NCBI GenBank assembly: GCA_021798985.1
Contig: JAJZBI010000002.1
Span: 62,001 to 126,000, forward strand
DNA from: Actinomycetes bacterium
Lineage (GTDB): Bacteria; Actinomycetota; Acidimicrobiia; Acidimicrobiales; Bog-793
Length of the DNA stretch: 64,000 nucleotides
Direction of reading: 5' to 3'
This document shows, piece after piece, positions 8,964 through 17,288 of this stretch; within the stretch, counting starts at the first letter, position 1, and every line of letters begins with the position of its first letter. The translations under genes and the position numbers were made by a program. Under the pieces are notes generated by a model. That model was not told the DNA's origin. It searched no databases and saw nothing but the letters and a program-made list of their open reading frames with translations.

Positions 8964-10846
8964 AAGTAGAGCTCCGCCTCGGCGACGCGCTTGATCGTCT
9001 CGGCCCGGCGAAAGCCGTGCTGCTCGCCGGCAAAGGCCACGTACGCGTGGGGAACGTGGTGGTGCGCGAGCGCGGCCACCAACGTCTCGGCCTGGCTCGG
9101 CGGGACCACCTTGTCCTCGAGCCCTTGGAACAGGATCGTCGGCGTACGCATCGCGTCGAGGTGGAGAAGCGGCGAGCGTTCGGCATAGCGCGCCTCGGCC
9201 TCGGGCCACGGGCCGATCAGCGAGTCGAGGTAGTGCGCCTCGAACTTGTGGGTGTCACGGGCCAGCGCCGAGACGTCGCCGATGCCATAGGAGCTGGCGC
9301 CCGCCGCGAAGACCTCGCGGAACACCAGCGCGCACAAGGTCGTGAAACCGCCGGCGCTACCGCCGTGGATCAACAGACGCTCGCCGTCGGCGAGCCCGCG
9401 CTCGACGAGCGCCAGGGCGGCGTTCACGCAATCGTCGACGTCGACAATCCCCCAGTTGCCCTTCATCCGCTCGCGATAGGCGCGCCCGTAACCGGTGCTG
9501 CCGCCGTAGTCGACGTCGACGACCGCCACGCCGCGGCTCGTCCAGAACTGGATCGCGTAATTGAGCGCCCGGCTTGCCGCGCTGGTGGGGCCGCCGTGGC
9601 TGCGCACGAGCAGGGGTGGGCGCTCGCCCGGCGGGGCCTCGAAATCGGCATTGCGGGGCGGGTAATACCAGGCGTGCGCCTCGAGGTCGCCCTCGGTCGG
9701 GAAGGTGATCAGCTCGGGCACCGATAGATAGCCCGAGTCGACCACGCGGGTGCGGCTTTCGCGGACCACCTCGAGCCTCTTTGATCCCGGACGCCAGCAG
9801 ACCACAGCGCTCGGGCGGTCGGGCGCCGAGCAGAGCGCGACGACGCCGCTCGCGTCGCCAAGTGGCTCGAGGTTGGCGAACTGTCCCGGCAGCGAGATCT
9901 CGGCGACAAAGGCTCGCGCCGTATCATCGAGCGCGCCGAGGCCACCGAGCTCGCCGTCGGGAAAGCCGGCGATCACCGTACCGTCGCCGAGGAAGGTGTA
10001 GGCCGAGTTGCCGACGACCCAGTCGGGCTGGCCGAGGTCGCGCGCCATGGGGGCCAGGGGCACCGGGACGCCGTCGCGCTCGGCGTACAGGTTCCAGTAC
10101 CCGGTGCAATCCGAGATGAAGTGCAAGACGCCTGCCGGAGAGTAGGCGGGCTGGATGATCGACTCCCCAGGGGCGCCCGCCACGCGCCGCAGCGCGGAGA
10201 CGTCGAGCCGCTCGTCGAGCTCGGCCTCCCACAGCACGCTTTGATCCCACGGCATGTCGGGGTGGTCCCAGGTGACATAGGCCAGGCGCCGCCCGTCTGG
10301 GCTGAGGCTCAAGCGCCCGTAGAAGTCGTGTCCCGACGCGATCACCCGCTCGGTCGCGCTGCCGTCGAGCGCCAGCACGACGACGTCATTGCGCACGTGC
10401 TCGGCGAGACCGTCCTCGGCGTGGCGCTCCCGGACCGCGATGACGTGGCGCCCGTCGGCGGTCGGCAGCGGGGCCACGAAGCGCACGGCGCGCGCCGTGC
10501 GCGGCGCCGGGGTGATCGGCTCGGGCGGTGTGCCCGGCGACACCCGGTACAAGCGCTGGTCGGAGAAGTTCGAGAAGACGACCGTCTCGCCGATCACGCA
10601 ATAGCTGCGCCCCCCGTACTCGTGCACGGCGCTGCGGGCGTTGAACTCCGGGCCAAAGACGTCCACCGGTGCTGCTCCGGGCGGGCGGCACACAACGACC
10701 TGGCGACCGCCCTCGCTCGCCCGCCCCTCGGTCCAATACAGCGAGTCGCCGCTCGTCAGGGGAAAGCTCAAGCCGACGGCGTCCTCGACAAGGACGTCCA
10801 GAGTGATCGGCGAGGCCCAAGAGCCGTACGGGGCGTGATTGACCAT
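8879..10846 (-). CDS. Prolyl oligopeptidase family (S9) serine peptidase
   Basis: 655 aa, a usual length for S9C-type dipeptidyl/acylaminoacyl peptidases. The first ~370 residues are beta-propeller-like (repeated YVTWDHPDMPWDQS-style blades). The alpha/beta hydrolase half follows, with Ser497 in GGSAGG, Asp578 (GLEDKVVPP) and His610 (GEQHGF) as the catalytic triad. No signal peptide is visible, so it should act in the cytoplasm on short peptides. It is transcribed from a leaderless promoter and converges on the membrane protein gene. Confidence 0.9.
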   Translation of the reverse strand: MVNHAPYGSWASPITLDVLVEDAVGLSFPLTSGDSLYWTEGRASEGGRQVVVCRPPGAAPVDVFGPEFNARSAVHEYGGRSYCVIGETVVFSNFSDQRLYRVSPGTPPEPITPAPRTARAVRFVAPLPTADGRHVIAVRERHAEDGLAEHVRNDVVVLALDGSATERVIASGHDFYGRLSLSPDGRRLAYVTWDHPDMPWDQSVLWEAELDERLDVSALRRVAGAPGESIIQPAYSPAGVLHFISDCTGYWNLYAERDGVPVPLAPMARDLGQPDWVVGNSAYTFLGDGTVIAGFPDGELGGLGALDDTARAFVAEISLPGQFANLEPLGDASGVVALCSAPDRPSAVVCWRPGSKRLEVVRESRTRVVDSGYLSVPELITFPTEGDLEAHAWYYPPRNADFEAPPGERPPLLVRSHGGPTSAASRALNYAIQFWTSRGVAVVDVDYGGSTGYGRAYRERMKGNWGIVDVDDCVNAALALVERGLADGERLLIHGGSAGGFTTLCALVFREVFAAGASSYGIGDVSALARDTHKFEAHYLDSLIGPWPEAEARYAERSPLLHLDAMRTPTILFQGLEDKVVPPSQAETLVAALAHHHVPHAYVAFAGEQHGFRRAETIKRVAEAELYFYSRVLGFEPADVLEPVEIADADRLGRS

Positions 10847-10852
10847 CCCGCC

Positions 10853-10858
10853 AGGCTA
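10853..10858 (-). promoter_or_regulatory. -10 box TAGCCT of the S9 peptidase gene (leaderless)
   Basis: On the minus strand TAGCCT is followed by 6 nt and ATG 10846 with no ribosome binding site. The same TAGCCTGGCGGG string precedes murI. Confidence 0.5.
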
Positions 10859-10871
10859 TTGCCGGCCCGTG

Positions 10872-11363
10872 CTAGAGCCGAAAGCGCATCGTGACCCGAG
10901 TGCCGGGTCGGTCGGCCCACTCGTCGATGGCGAGCTCGTCGGCGAGCTTGGAGATGATCGCCAGGCCGTAGCCATCGTCCTCATCGACCTCCCGGGCCGG
11001 TGCGCGAGCCCCCTCGTCCTCGACGATCACGACGAGCTGGCCGCCCTCGGCGTAGGCCGCCACCCTGAGGGGCCCCGGCAGCTGGCGCGTGTAGGCGTGG
11101 CGGATCGAGCTCGTCATCGCCTCGCTGGCCGCCAGGGCCACGGCGTCCACGAGTCCCGGCCGGGCGCCGAGGGCACCCGCGTAGGCCGAGAGATTGCGAC
11201 GGATCGCCGGGACCACCTCCGGCACGGCCGCGCTCTGGCGCTCGAAGCGCTCGGGGAGCAGGGTCCGGGCGAGTTGGTGGCGGCGGGCGGGCGGGCCGCT
11301 CAGCGCGTCGCCCCCAAGCCGCCCGGGCGCGCCCGGCAGCACCCGCCACGCCGGTATCGCCAT
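10872..11363 (-). CDS. RsbW-like anti-sigma/ATP-binding protein (HATPase_c_2)
   Basis: 163 aa from ATG 11363; the frame is open further upstream but only residues from here on are protein-like. AVALAASEAMTSSIRHAY is the N-box (Glu plus the polar residue that replaces Asn), VIVEDEGAR the G1 box and DEDDGYGLAIISKL the G2 region of the GHKL fold found in RsbW/SpoIIAB-type kinases that sequester sigma factors or anti-anti-sigma proteins. No sigma factor is adjacent, but a STAS-domain protein lies 1 kb away. Confidence 0.75.
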   Translation of the reverse strand: MAIPAWRVLPGAPGRLGGDALSGPPARRHQLARTLLPERFERQSAAVPEVVPAIRRNLSAYAGALGARPGLVDAVALAASEAMTSSIRHAYTRQLPGPLRVAAYAEGGQLVVIVEDEGARAPAREVDEDDGYGLAIISKLADELAIDEWADRPGTRVTMRFRL

Positions 11364-11457
11364 CTGCCCATCACGCCGCACACCTCGCCTGTTGATCTCG
11401 CCGAAGCTACCCGCGCCGGGCGGGCGGCAACCAAGCCGGCGGGATCGGCGAGCTTGG

Positions 11458-11463
11458 TACCCT
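11458..11463 (+). promoter_or_regulatory. -10 box TACCCT of the LLM gene (leaderless)
   Basis: TACCCT followed by 6 nt and ATG 11470; no Shine-Dalgarno sequence between them. Confidence 0.45.
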
Positions 11464-11469
11464 GCCGCG

Positions 11470-12360
11470 ATGCGCTTCAGTGTCTGGCCGACGACTACCC
11501 AGTCCTGGCAGGATCTCCACGCGCTGGCGCAACACGCGGCGGCGACAGGATGGGACGGGCTGTGGGTCGCGGACCACTTCATGGGTGCGAGCGAGCCAGT
11601 CGACGGGCCGATGCTCGAGTGCTGGAGCGTTCTGGCAGGCCTCGCCACGAGTGTGGGTCGCCTGCGCATCGGGCCCCTCGTCAGTTCCAACACCTACCGC
11701 CACCCTGCCGTGCTCGCCAACATGGCGAGCACGATTGACCAGCTGAGTGGCGGGCGCTTCGTGCTGGGCCTCGGTGCGGGCTGGCAGGAGAACGAGCACA
11801 TTGCCTACGGCCTCGCCTATCACGACGTGCCGGGCCGCCTGGCCCGCCTCGAGGAAGCCTGCGCCGTGCTGCGCGCCCTGTTCGATGAACCCCGTGGTGA
11901 GTTCTCGGGGCGTTTTTACGCCCTGAAGGACGCGCCGATGGAGCCGAAGCCCGTCCAGGCCCATCTGCCGCTGTTGATCGGCGGCGGCGGCGAGAAGGTC
12001 ACGCTCAAGATCGTGGCGCGCGTCGCCGACGAGTGGAACACCTGGGGCCTGCCTGAGGTCCTCGCCCAAAAGGGTGCCGTGCTGGCCCGCCACTGCGCGG
12101 CGATCGGGCGCGACCCGGCGACCATCGCGCACAGCGCGCAGGTGCTCGTCGACCTCGACGGGAGCGGCGAGCTGCCCGGTCGCCTCCCCGGGGTGCGCGT
12201 CAGCGCGGTCGAGCTGCAGGACCTGCTCGGCCGCTACGGCGAGGCCGGCGTCAATGAGTTCATCCTCCCGGACTGGAACCTCGGCACGGGAGCGGCGCGC
12301 ACCGATGTGCTGGACCGCTTCATCGACGAGATCGCCGCGCCCTTCCGCGACGGGCGCTGA
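11470..12360 (+). CDS. LLM class F420-dependent oxidoreductase
   Basis: 296 aa luciferase-like monooxygenase-family protein. WDGLWVADHFMG, STIDQLSGGRFVLGLGAGWQENEH and the terminal acidic helix match the actinobacterial F420-dependent group. The conserved DQLSGGRFVLGLGAG segment binds the cofactor phosphate region. These enzymes transfer hydride from F420H2 to varied substrates; the substrate here is unknown. The neighbouring genes on both sides face away or converge, so it is monocistronic. Confidence 0.87.
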   Translation: MRFSVWPTTTQSWQDLHALAQHAAATGWDGLWVADHFMGASEPVDGPMLECWSVLAGLATSVGRLRIGPLVSSNTYRHPAVLANMASTIDQLSGGRFVLGLGAGWQENEHIAYGLAYHDVPGRLARLEEACAVLRALFDEPRGEFSGRFYALKDAPMEPKPVQAHLPLLIGGGGEKVTLKIVARVADEWNTWGLPEVLAQKGAVLARHCAAIGRDPATIAHSAQVLVDLDGSGELPGRLPGVRVSAVELQDLLGRYGEAGVNEFILPDWNLGTGAARTDVLDRFIDEIAAPFRDGR

Positions 12361-12381
12361 GCGCGGCGCGCAGGCGCTCCC

Positions 12382-13266
12382 TTACGCGCATCGGACGCGC
12401 CCGTCGGCGAGGCCGGTGACCCGGAGGATCCGAGCGACGTGCGCCGGCACGTTGGCGAGCACGAGGCGACCCCCGTCGGCCAAGGTGGGGGCCAGCGCGA
12501 AGATCGCCGCCAGCGACCCGACGTCGATGAAGCTGAGCGCGGCGAGGTCGAGCGTCACGACCCGCCTCGCGACCAGGCGCGCCGTCAGCGCGCGCAGCAT
12601 CGTCGCCCGGTTGGCGAGGTCGACTTCGCCGCGAAGGCACAGACCGAAGGGCTCCGAGCTCGCGGCGAAGCTCGCCATGGGCACCTCGACCCGCACCCCG
12701 TCGTGGTGGGCGGCACAGAGCCGCCGCAGCTCGGCGCGACTGAAGTCATGCTCGTCGTGCAAGCAAATGGCGCGCACCCCACAGTGGTCCTGAGCCTCAC
12801 CGGCGAGCTGCTCGAAGGTGAGGAGCAGCTCGAACGAGCCGAGCACGTCGGCCATCGCCGCCATGTCGATGGCGAGGCGCAGCCCGGCAAAGCCGGCCAT
12901 GCGCGCCGCGTCGCTGGCGCCGCCGAGGGCGGTGACGAGACCGAGGACGTCGCGGTGCCGGGCGCCGTACAGGGCGTGCACCGGCGCGACGAAGAGCTGA
13001 CCGGCAGCGAGCGCGGGCGCCGGCGGCACCCCGATCGCGGCCAGGTGCCGAAGGGCGCGCCCGGGCTGGCCCGGCGGGCCCACGAGGGCCACGCGGGCGC
13101 CCTCCGCGAGGCCGCGGCGCGCAAAGCGCGCCATGCGCGCGTCGTTGTCGGCTCCGTGAGCCGAAACGACGCCGAGGTGGCTGCCTGCTCGCAGGGCCCC
13201 ATGGCGAGGTCGCCCGCTCGGGCCTCCCGCCCCGAAGGCCATCGCGGGAGGGTGAGCGAAGGTCAT
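12382..13266 (-). CDS. MEDS-STAS protein: sensory domain fused to anti-sigma-factor antagonist domain
   Basis: 294 aa from ATG 13266, which follows a leaderless -10. Residues ~15-185 resemble the MEDS domain (methanogen/methylotroph DcmR sensory domain): an early His (GSHLGVVSA), GLAEGARVALVG, then a GLRLAIDMAAM segment, ending CLHDEHDF. Residues ~200-290 form a STAS domain; LDLAALSFIDVGSLAAI carries the serine-type phosphorylation site expected of RsbV/SpoIIAA. It probably couples a small-molecule or redox signal to partner switching with a kinase such as the RsbW-like protein 1 kb away. Confidence 0.78.
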   Translation of the reverse strand: MTFAHPPAMAFGAGGPSGRPRHGALRAGSHLGVVSAHGADNDARMARFARRGLAEGARVALVGPPGQPGRALRHLAAIGVPPAPALAAGQLFVAPVHALYGARHRDVLGLVTALGGASDAARMAGFAGLRLAIDMAAMADVLGSFELLLTFEQLAGEAQDHCGVRAICLHDEHDFSRAELRRLCAAHHDGVRVEVPMASFAASSEPFGLCLRGEVDLANRATMLRALTARLVARRVVTLDLAALSFIDVGSLAAIFALAPTLADGGRLVLANVPAHVARILRVTGLADGRVRCA

Positions 13267-13273
13267 CGCGGCG

Positions 13274-13279
13274 ACCCTA
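13274..13279 (-). promoter_or_regulatory. -10 box TAGGGT of the MEDS-STAS gene
   Basis: Minus-strand TAGGGT, 7 nt, then ATG 13266. Together with TACCGT at 13336 it forms a divergent pair of leaderless promoters within 80 bp. Confidence 0.45.
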
Positions 13280-13335
13280 ACGGCACGGGTGGGCAGCGCC
13301 GTGAGGTGGCGTCGCTGCCATGCGCCAACAGGCAT

Positions 13336-13341
13336 TACCGT
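13336..13341 (+). promoter_or_regulatory. -10 box TACCGT of alaS (leaderless)
   Basis: TACCGT followed by 6 nt and ATG 13348; no Shine-Dalgarno sequence. Confidence 0.5.
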
Positions 13342-13347
13342 TGCCCC

Positions 13348-15228
13348 ATGGACACCGCCGACATCCGCCGGTCGTATCTCGACTTCTTCGCCGCGCGGGG
13401 CCACCGCTTGATCTCGCGAGCCAACCTCGTGCCTCGCGAGGACCCCACCACCTTGTTCACCGGCTCGGGGATGCAACCCCTCATCCCCTACCTCCTCGGC
13501 GCCCCGCACCCCGACGGAGTGCGCCTCGTGGACTCCCAGCCTTGCTTTCGGGCCGAGGACATCGACGAGGTCGGCGACGCGCGCCACACGACCATGTTCG
13601 AGATGCTCGGCAACTGGTCGCTCGGGGACTACTTCAAGGCCGATCAGCTGCCCTGGATCTTCGAGTTCCTCACCGAGGTGATCGGTCTCGACCCGGCCCG
13701 GCTGTACGTGACGGCCTTCTCGGGCTCGGCGGCCTGGGACATCCCCCGCGACCAGCACTCGGTGGAGATCTGGCAGCAGCTATTCTCCAAGGCGGGGATC
13801 GTGGCCGAGACGGTCGAACCCGGCTCGTCGACCAAGGCCGCCGAGCAGGGCATCGGGGACGGTCGCATCGTCTTGTACGACGAGTCCCAGTCGTGGTGGA
13901 GCCGCTCGGGGCCGCCCGCGACGATGCCCACCGGCGAGCCCGGGGGACCGGACTCGGAGATCTTCTACCTCTTCCCTCAGGTCGAACACGACCCGGCCTT
14001 CGGCGCCCACTGCCATCCCCACTGCGACTGCGGCCGCTTCATCGAGATCGGCAACTCGGTCTTCATGCAGTACCGCCGCACCGAGACGGGCTTCGAGGAG
14101 CTGCCGCACCCCAACGTCGACTTCGGCGGCGGCCTCGAGCGGATGGCGATGGCCGCCGCGGACGTCGCCGACGTCTTCCACATCGACCTGCTCTCGGCGC
14201 TCAGCGCGACCATCGAGAAGCTGGCGCCCCGCCCGGTCGGCCACGAGACGCGCGCGCTGCGCATCATCGCCGACCACGCCCGCGCGGTGGTCTTCCTCGC
14301 CCTCGACGGCGTCGAGCCCTCGAACAACACCCAGGGCTACGTGATGCGCCGCTTCGCCCGCCGCGCCATGCGCCAGGGCCTGGCGCTCGGCATCGAGTCC
14401 GGGCTGCTCGCCGCGCTCGTCGACGCCGTGGTCGCGGAGTACCGCGCCGACTACCCCGAGCTGGCGAGCGGGGCGGACCAGGTGCGCGAGGTGCTCGAGC
14501 GCGAGGAGTCGTTGTTTCGAAAGACGCTCGCCCGCGGGGTGCGCGAGCTCCCCCGGCTGGCCGGTGCCGAGCTGTCGGGCGAGGCGATCTTCACCCTCTT
14601 TGACACCTTTGGCTTTCCGCCCGAGCTCTCGCTCGAGGAGGCCGAGGCCAGCGGCATCCCGATCGACCCGGCCTGGCAGGCGCGCTACGACCAGCTGATG
14701 GCCGAGCAACGCGAGCGCTCGCGCACTGCGGCTGCCGGCATGTTCAAGGGCGGCCTTGCCGACCACTCGGAGGCCACGACCAAGCTCCACACCGCGACCC
14801 ACCTGCTCTACAAGGCGCTCCGCCTCGTCCTTGGCGACCACGTCGTCCAGCGCGGCTCCAACATCACCGCCGAGCGGTTGCGTTTTGACTTCTCCCATCC
14901 CCAGAAGGTGAGCCCAGAAGAGCTCGCCGAGGTCGAGCGCATCGTCAATGAGAACATCACCAAGGACTGGACGATGCAGGTGCGCGAGATGTCGCCAGAC
15001 GAGGCGTTCGCCCAGGGCGCGCTCGGTGCCTTCGGGGACAAGTACGGCCCCGTCGTCACCGTCTACACCGCCGGCGACCCTGACGGGGAGTGGTACAGCA
15101 AGGAGATCTGCGGTGGCCCGCACGTCGAGCACACCGGCACGCTCGGCCACTTCCGCATCGTGAAGGAGGAATCCTCGAGCGCCGGCGTGCGCCGCATCCG
15201 CGCCGTCGTCGAGGACGCCGCCTCCTGA
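13348..15228 (+). CDS. alaS: Alanyl-tRNA synthetase, short form lacking the C-terminal (C-Ala) domain
   Basis: 626 aa, against about 870-900 for ordinary bacterial AlaRS. The class II core is present (motif 1/2 region TTMFEMLGNWSLGDYFK; motif 3 GGGLERMAM), and so is the editing domain with its zinc ligands: HTATHLL (HxxxH) and CGGPH near the end. The protein stops directly after the editing domain (EESSSAGVRRIRAV), so the oligomerisation/C-Ala domain is missing. QPCFRAEDIDEVGDARHTT replaces the usual GGKHNDLE segment, and a Cys/His cluster CHPHCDCGRFIEIGNSVF is inserted; both recall AlaRS of Patescibacteria. It charges tRNA-Ala. The phosphoesterase gene follows 25 nt downstream. Confidence 0.9.
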   Translation: MDTADIRRSYLDFFAARGHRLISRANLVPREDPTTLFTGSGMQPLIPYLLGAPHPDGVRLVDSQPCFRAEDIDEVGDARHTTMFEMLGNWSLGDYFKADQLPWIFEFLTEVIGLDPARLYVTAFSGSAAWDIPRDQHSVEIWQQLFSKAGIVAETVEPGSSTKAAEQGIGDGRIVLYDESQSWWSRSGPPATMPTGEPGGPDSEIFYLFPQVEHDPAFGAHCHPHCDCGRFIEIGNSVFMQYRRTETGFEELPHPNVDFGGGLERMAMAAADVADVFHIDLLSALSATIEKLAPRPVGHETRALRIIADHARAVVFLALDGVEPSNNTQGYVMRRFARRAMRQGLALGIESGLLAALVDAVVAEYRADYPELASGADQVREVLEREESLFRKTLARGVRELPRLAGAELSGEAIFTLFDTFGFPPELSLEEAEASGIPIDPAWQARYDQLMAEQRERSRTAAAGMFKGGLADHSEATTKLHTATHLLYKALRLVLGDHVVQRGSNITAERLRFDFSHPQKVSPEELAEVERIVNENITKDWTMQVREMSPDEAFAQGALGAFGDKYGPVVTVYTAGDPDGEWYSKEICGGPHVEHTGTLGHFRIVKEESSSAGVRRIRAVVEDAAS

Positions 15229-15253
15229 GGCCCGGCTGAGGGACCGAGCAGCA

Positions 15254-15748
15254 ATGCGCGTCATCGTCCTCGCAGACACCCACCTGCGGGGTGGGATCGA
15301 GCGCCTGCCGGCGCTCGTCCGGGAGGACCTCTCGCGCTGCGACGCGATCGTGCACGCCGGCGACGTCGTCGACGACGCCGTCCTCGCCGCGCTCGCGCGC
15401 CATGCCCCGCTGCACGCCGTGGCCGGGAACAACGACGCCGCTCTTTGTGGACAGCTCCCCGGCGAGCTCGTGATCGAGCTCGCCGGGGTGAGCGTGGCGG
15501 TGGTGCACGACGCCGGGCCGCGCCCCGGGCGCGACGGGCGCCTTCGGCGGCGCTTTCCCGACGCCGAGGTCGTCGTCTACGGCCACAGCCACATCCCTGA
15601 CAATCACCTTGGGACGAGCGGACAGCTTGTCTTCAATCCGGGCTCGCCCACCCAGCGACGCCGCCAGCCCTCGGCCAGTTACGGCGAGCTGGTGCTCGGG
15701 GCCGGACGCCTCGTCGGCCACCGGATCATCACGCTCGCAGCGGCCTGA
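15254..15748 (+). CDS. YfcE/MJ0936-type metallophosphoesterase
   Basis: 164 aa, a complete minimal calcineurin-like phosphodiesterase. All five metal motifs are present in order: ADTH (7-10), GDVVDD, GNND, VVHD and GHSH. NPGSPTQRRR closes the active site as in YfcE. It hydrolyses phosphodiesters with two metal ions in the cytoplasm; the physiological substrate of the family is unsettled. It begins 25 nt after alaS and is probably read on the same transcript. Confidence 0.85.
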   Translation: MRVIVLADTHLRGGIERLPALVREDLSRCDAIVHAGDVVDDAVLAALARHAPLHAVAGNNDAALCGQLPGELVIELAGVSVAVVHDAGPRPGRDGRLRRRFPDAEVVVYGHSHIPDNHLGTSGQLVFNPGSPTQRRRQPSASYGELVLGAGRLVGHRIITLAAA

Positions 15749-15812
15749 CCAAGCGCAGTCGAGCGGAGGCACGCGCCTCGCCTGCCCGAGGAGCTCCGGC
15801 AAAATGGTGGCC

Positions 15813-16310
15813 ATGGCTCATGGTCTTCAGATCCGGCCGATGCTCATGGAGGACTGGTGCGCCGTGGCCGAGATCTTCGCGGCGGGCATTGCCACGCGCA
15901 ACGCAACCTTTGAGACCGCGGTGCCCCAATTTGAGGAGTGGGACCGCAGCCATCGCCCGGACCTGCGCGCCGTCGCCATGCTCGCTGGCCACGTGGTTGG
16001 CTGGATCGCGGCGAGCCCAGTCTCAGACCGGTGCTGCTTCGGCGGCGTCGTCGAGGACAGCATCTACGTCGCTCCCGGGGCGATCGGACGCGGCGTCGGG
16101 AGGGCGCTGCTCGAGCGCTTCGCCGCCGCCGCCGACGCATGCGGGATCTGGACGATCCAGGCGGGGATCTTCCCCGAAAACCGGGCGAGCATGGCGCTGC
16201 ACGCCAGCTGTGGCTTCCGCCTCGTCGGGACCCGCGAGCGGCTCGGCCAGTTGGACGGCACCTGGCGCGACGTGGCCCTCCTCGAGCGGAGGGGGCCCGA
16301 CCCGTCCTGA
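15813..16310 (+). CDS. GNAT N-acetyltransferase, phosphinothricin acetyltransferase-like
   Basis: 165 aa. ATG 15813 lies 7 nt after CAAAAT, a weak leaderless -10, and starts right at the first strand (GLQIRPMLMEDW). FAAGIATRNATFET matches the substrate loop of the phosphinothricin/methionine-sulfone acetyltransferase group. IYVAPGAIGRGVGRALL is motif A, which binds acetyl-CoA; FPENRASMALHASCGFRLVGT is motif B. Likely detoxifies or modifies a small amine; the substrate is not deducible. Confidence 0.85.
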   Translation: MAHGLQIRPMLMEDWCAVAEIFAAGIATRNATFETAVPQFEEWDRSHRPDLRAVAMLAGHVVGWIAASPVSDRCCFGGVVEDSIYVAPGAIGRGVGRALLERFAAAADACGIWTIQAGIFPENRASMALHASCGFRLVGTRERLGQLDGTWRDVALLERRGPDPS

Positions 16311-16346
16311 TCCGGCGGCGGGAATAGGCCGCACCGCCGAGGAGTT

Positions 16347-16372
16347 GGTGAAGTTGAAGTTTCAAGTTCACC
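16347..16372. promoter_or_regulatory. 26-bp near-perfect palindrome, probable MarR operator
   Basis: Left arm GGTGAAGTTGAAG, right arm TTTCAAGTTCACC: 11 of 13 positions are complementary, with core TTGAAGTTTCAA. It ends 16 bp before the start of the dioxygenase-marR operon. MarR-family dimers bind palindromes of this size, often with TTGAA/TTCAA arms, so autorepression by the downstream MarR protein is the natural reading. Confidence 0.6.
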
Positions 16373-16388
16373 TGCGAGGAGCCCGCTC

Positions 16389-17288
16389 ATGCCCCAAGCC
16401 GCCCTCTCCCCCACCGCCGCGGCGGACGCCGCGATCGCCCGCTCGCACCCCTTCGCGCGCCACCTCGACCGCGTCGCCGCGCTCGAGTCCGAGCGGCCGC
16501 ACCGGGCCTGGAGCGAGGGCGACGGCTCGCTGCCCGCCCTGTTCGTCAGCCACGGGGCACCACCGCTGTTCGAGGACGAGGCGTGGATGACCGCGCTCGT
16601 GACCTGGGCTCGAGCGATGCCGCGCCCTCGCGGCATCGTGATCGTCTCGGCGCACTGGGAATCGGCCCCCGCGGCGATCAGCTCGAGCGCGCCCAGCACC
16701 CCCCTCGTCTACGACTTCGGTGGATTCCATCCGATGTACTACGAGATGCGCTACGCGACCCCCGATGCCAGCGCGCTCGCCGCGCAGCTGCGCGCCCTGG
16801 TCTCGCCCGCGGAGCCGCTGTACGAAGACCACCGCGGCCTCGACCACGGCGCCTGGGTTCCGCTCAAGGTCATGTACCCCGAAGCCGACATCCCCGTGCT
16901 CCAGCTCAGCCTGCCGACCGACCGGCCCGACCGCCTCCTCGCCTTGGGGGCGCGCCTCACCGAGCTGCGCCAGCTCGGCGTCCTCGTGATCGGCTCCGGC
17001 TTCATGACCCACGGCTTGCGCTTCATCGACTTCCGCCGGCCCGGCCACGTCCCGTCCTGGTCGGCCGACTTCGATGCCTGGGCGAACGACGCATTGTCCC
17101 GGGGGGACGTCGGGGAGCTGGCGCACTTCCGCGAGCGGGCGCCGGGGCGCTCCTATGCCCACCCGACCGTCGAGCACTTCACCCCGTTGTTCGTCACCCT
17201 CGGCGCTGCCGGTGGCGCGGCGGCGGTGTCGACGACGATCGAGGGCTACATGTTCGGCCTCTCCAAGCGCTCCTTTCAGGCGGCCTGA
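16389..17288 (+). CDS. DODA-type extradiol ring-opening dioxygenase (4,5-DOPA dioxygenase family)
   Basis: 299 aa with GAGGAG upstream of ATG 16389. Metal-binding histidines are visible in SHGAPPLF, SAHWESAP and GLDHGAWVPL, and GSGFMTHGLR holds the distal His; this is the LigB-like/YgiD (DODA) arrangement. The family cleaves catechol rings with Fe(II) or Zn(II). About 45 N-terminal residues precede the domain, somewhat longer than YgiD. It forms a two-gene operon with marR and lies behind the palindrome at 16347. Confidence 0.88.
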   Translation: MPQAALSPTAAADAAIARSHPFARHLDRVAALESERPHRAWSEGDGSLPALFVSHGAPPLFEDEAWMTALVTWARAMPRPRGIVIVSAHWESAPAAISSSAPSTPLVYDFGGFHPMYYEMRYATPDASALAAQLRALVSPAEPLYEDHRGLDHGAWVPLKVMYPEADIPVLQLSLPTDRPDRLLALGARLTELRQLGVLVIGSGFMTHGLRFIDFRRPGHVPSWSADFDAWANDALSRGDVGELAHFRERAPGRSYAHPTVEHFTPLFVTLGAAGGAAAVSTTIEGYMFGLSKRSFQAA

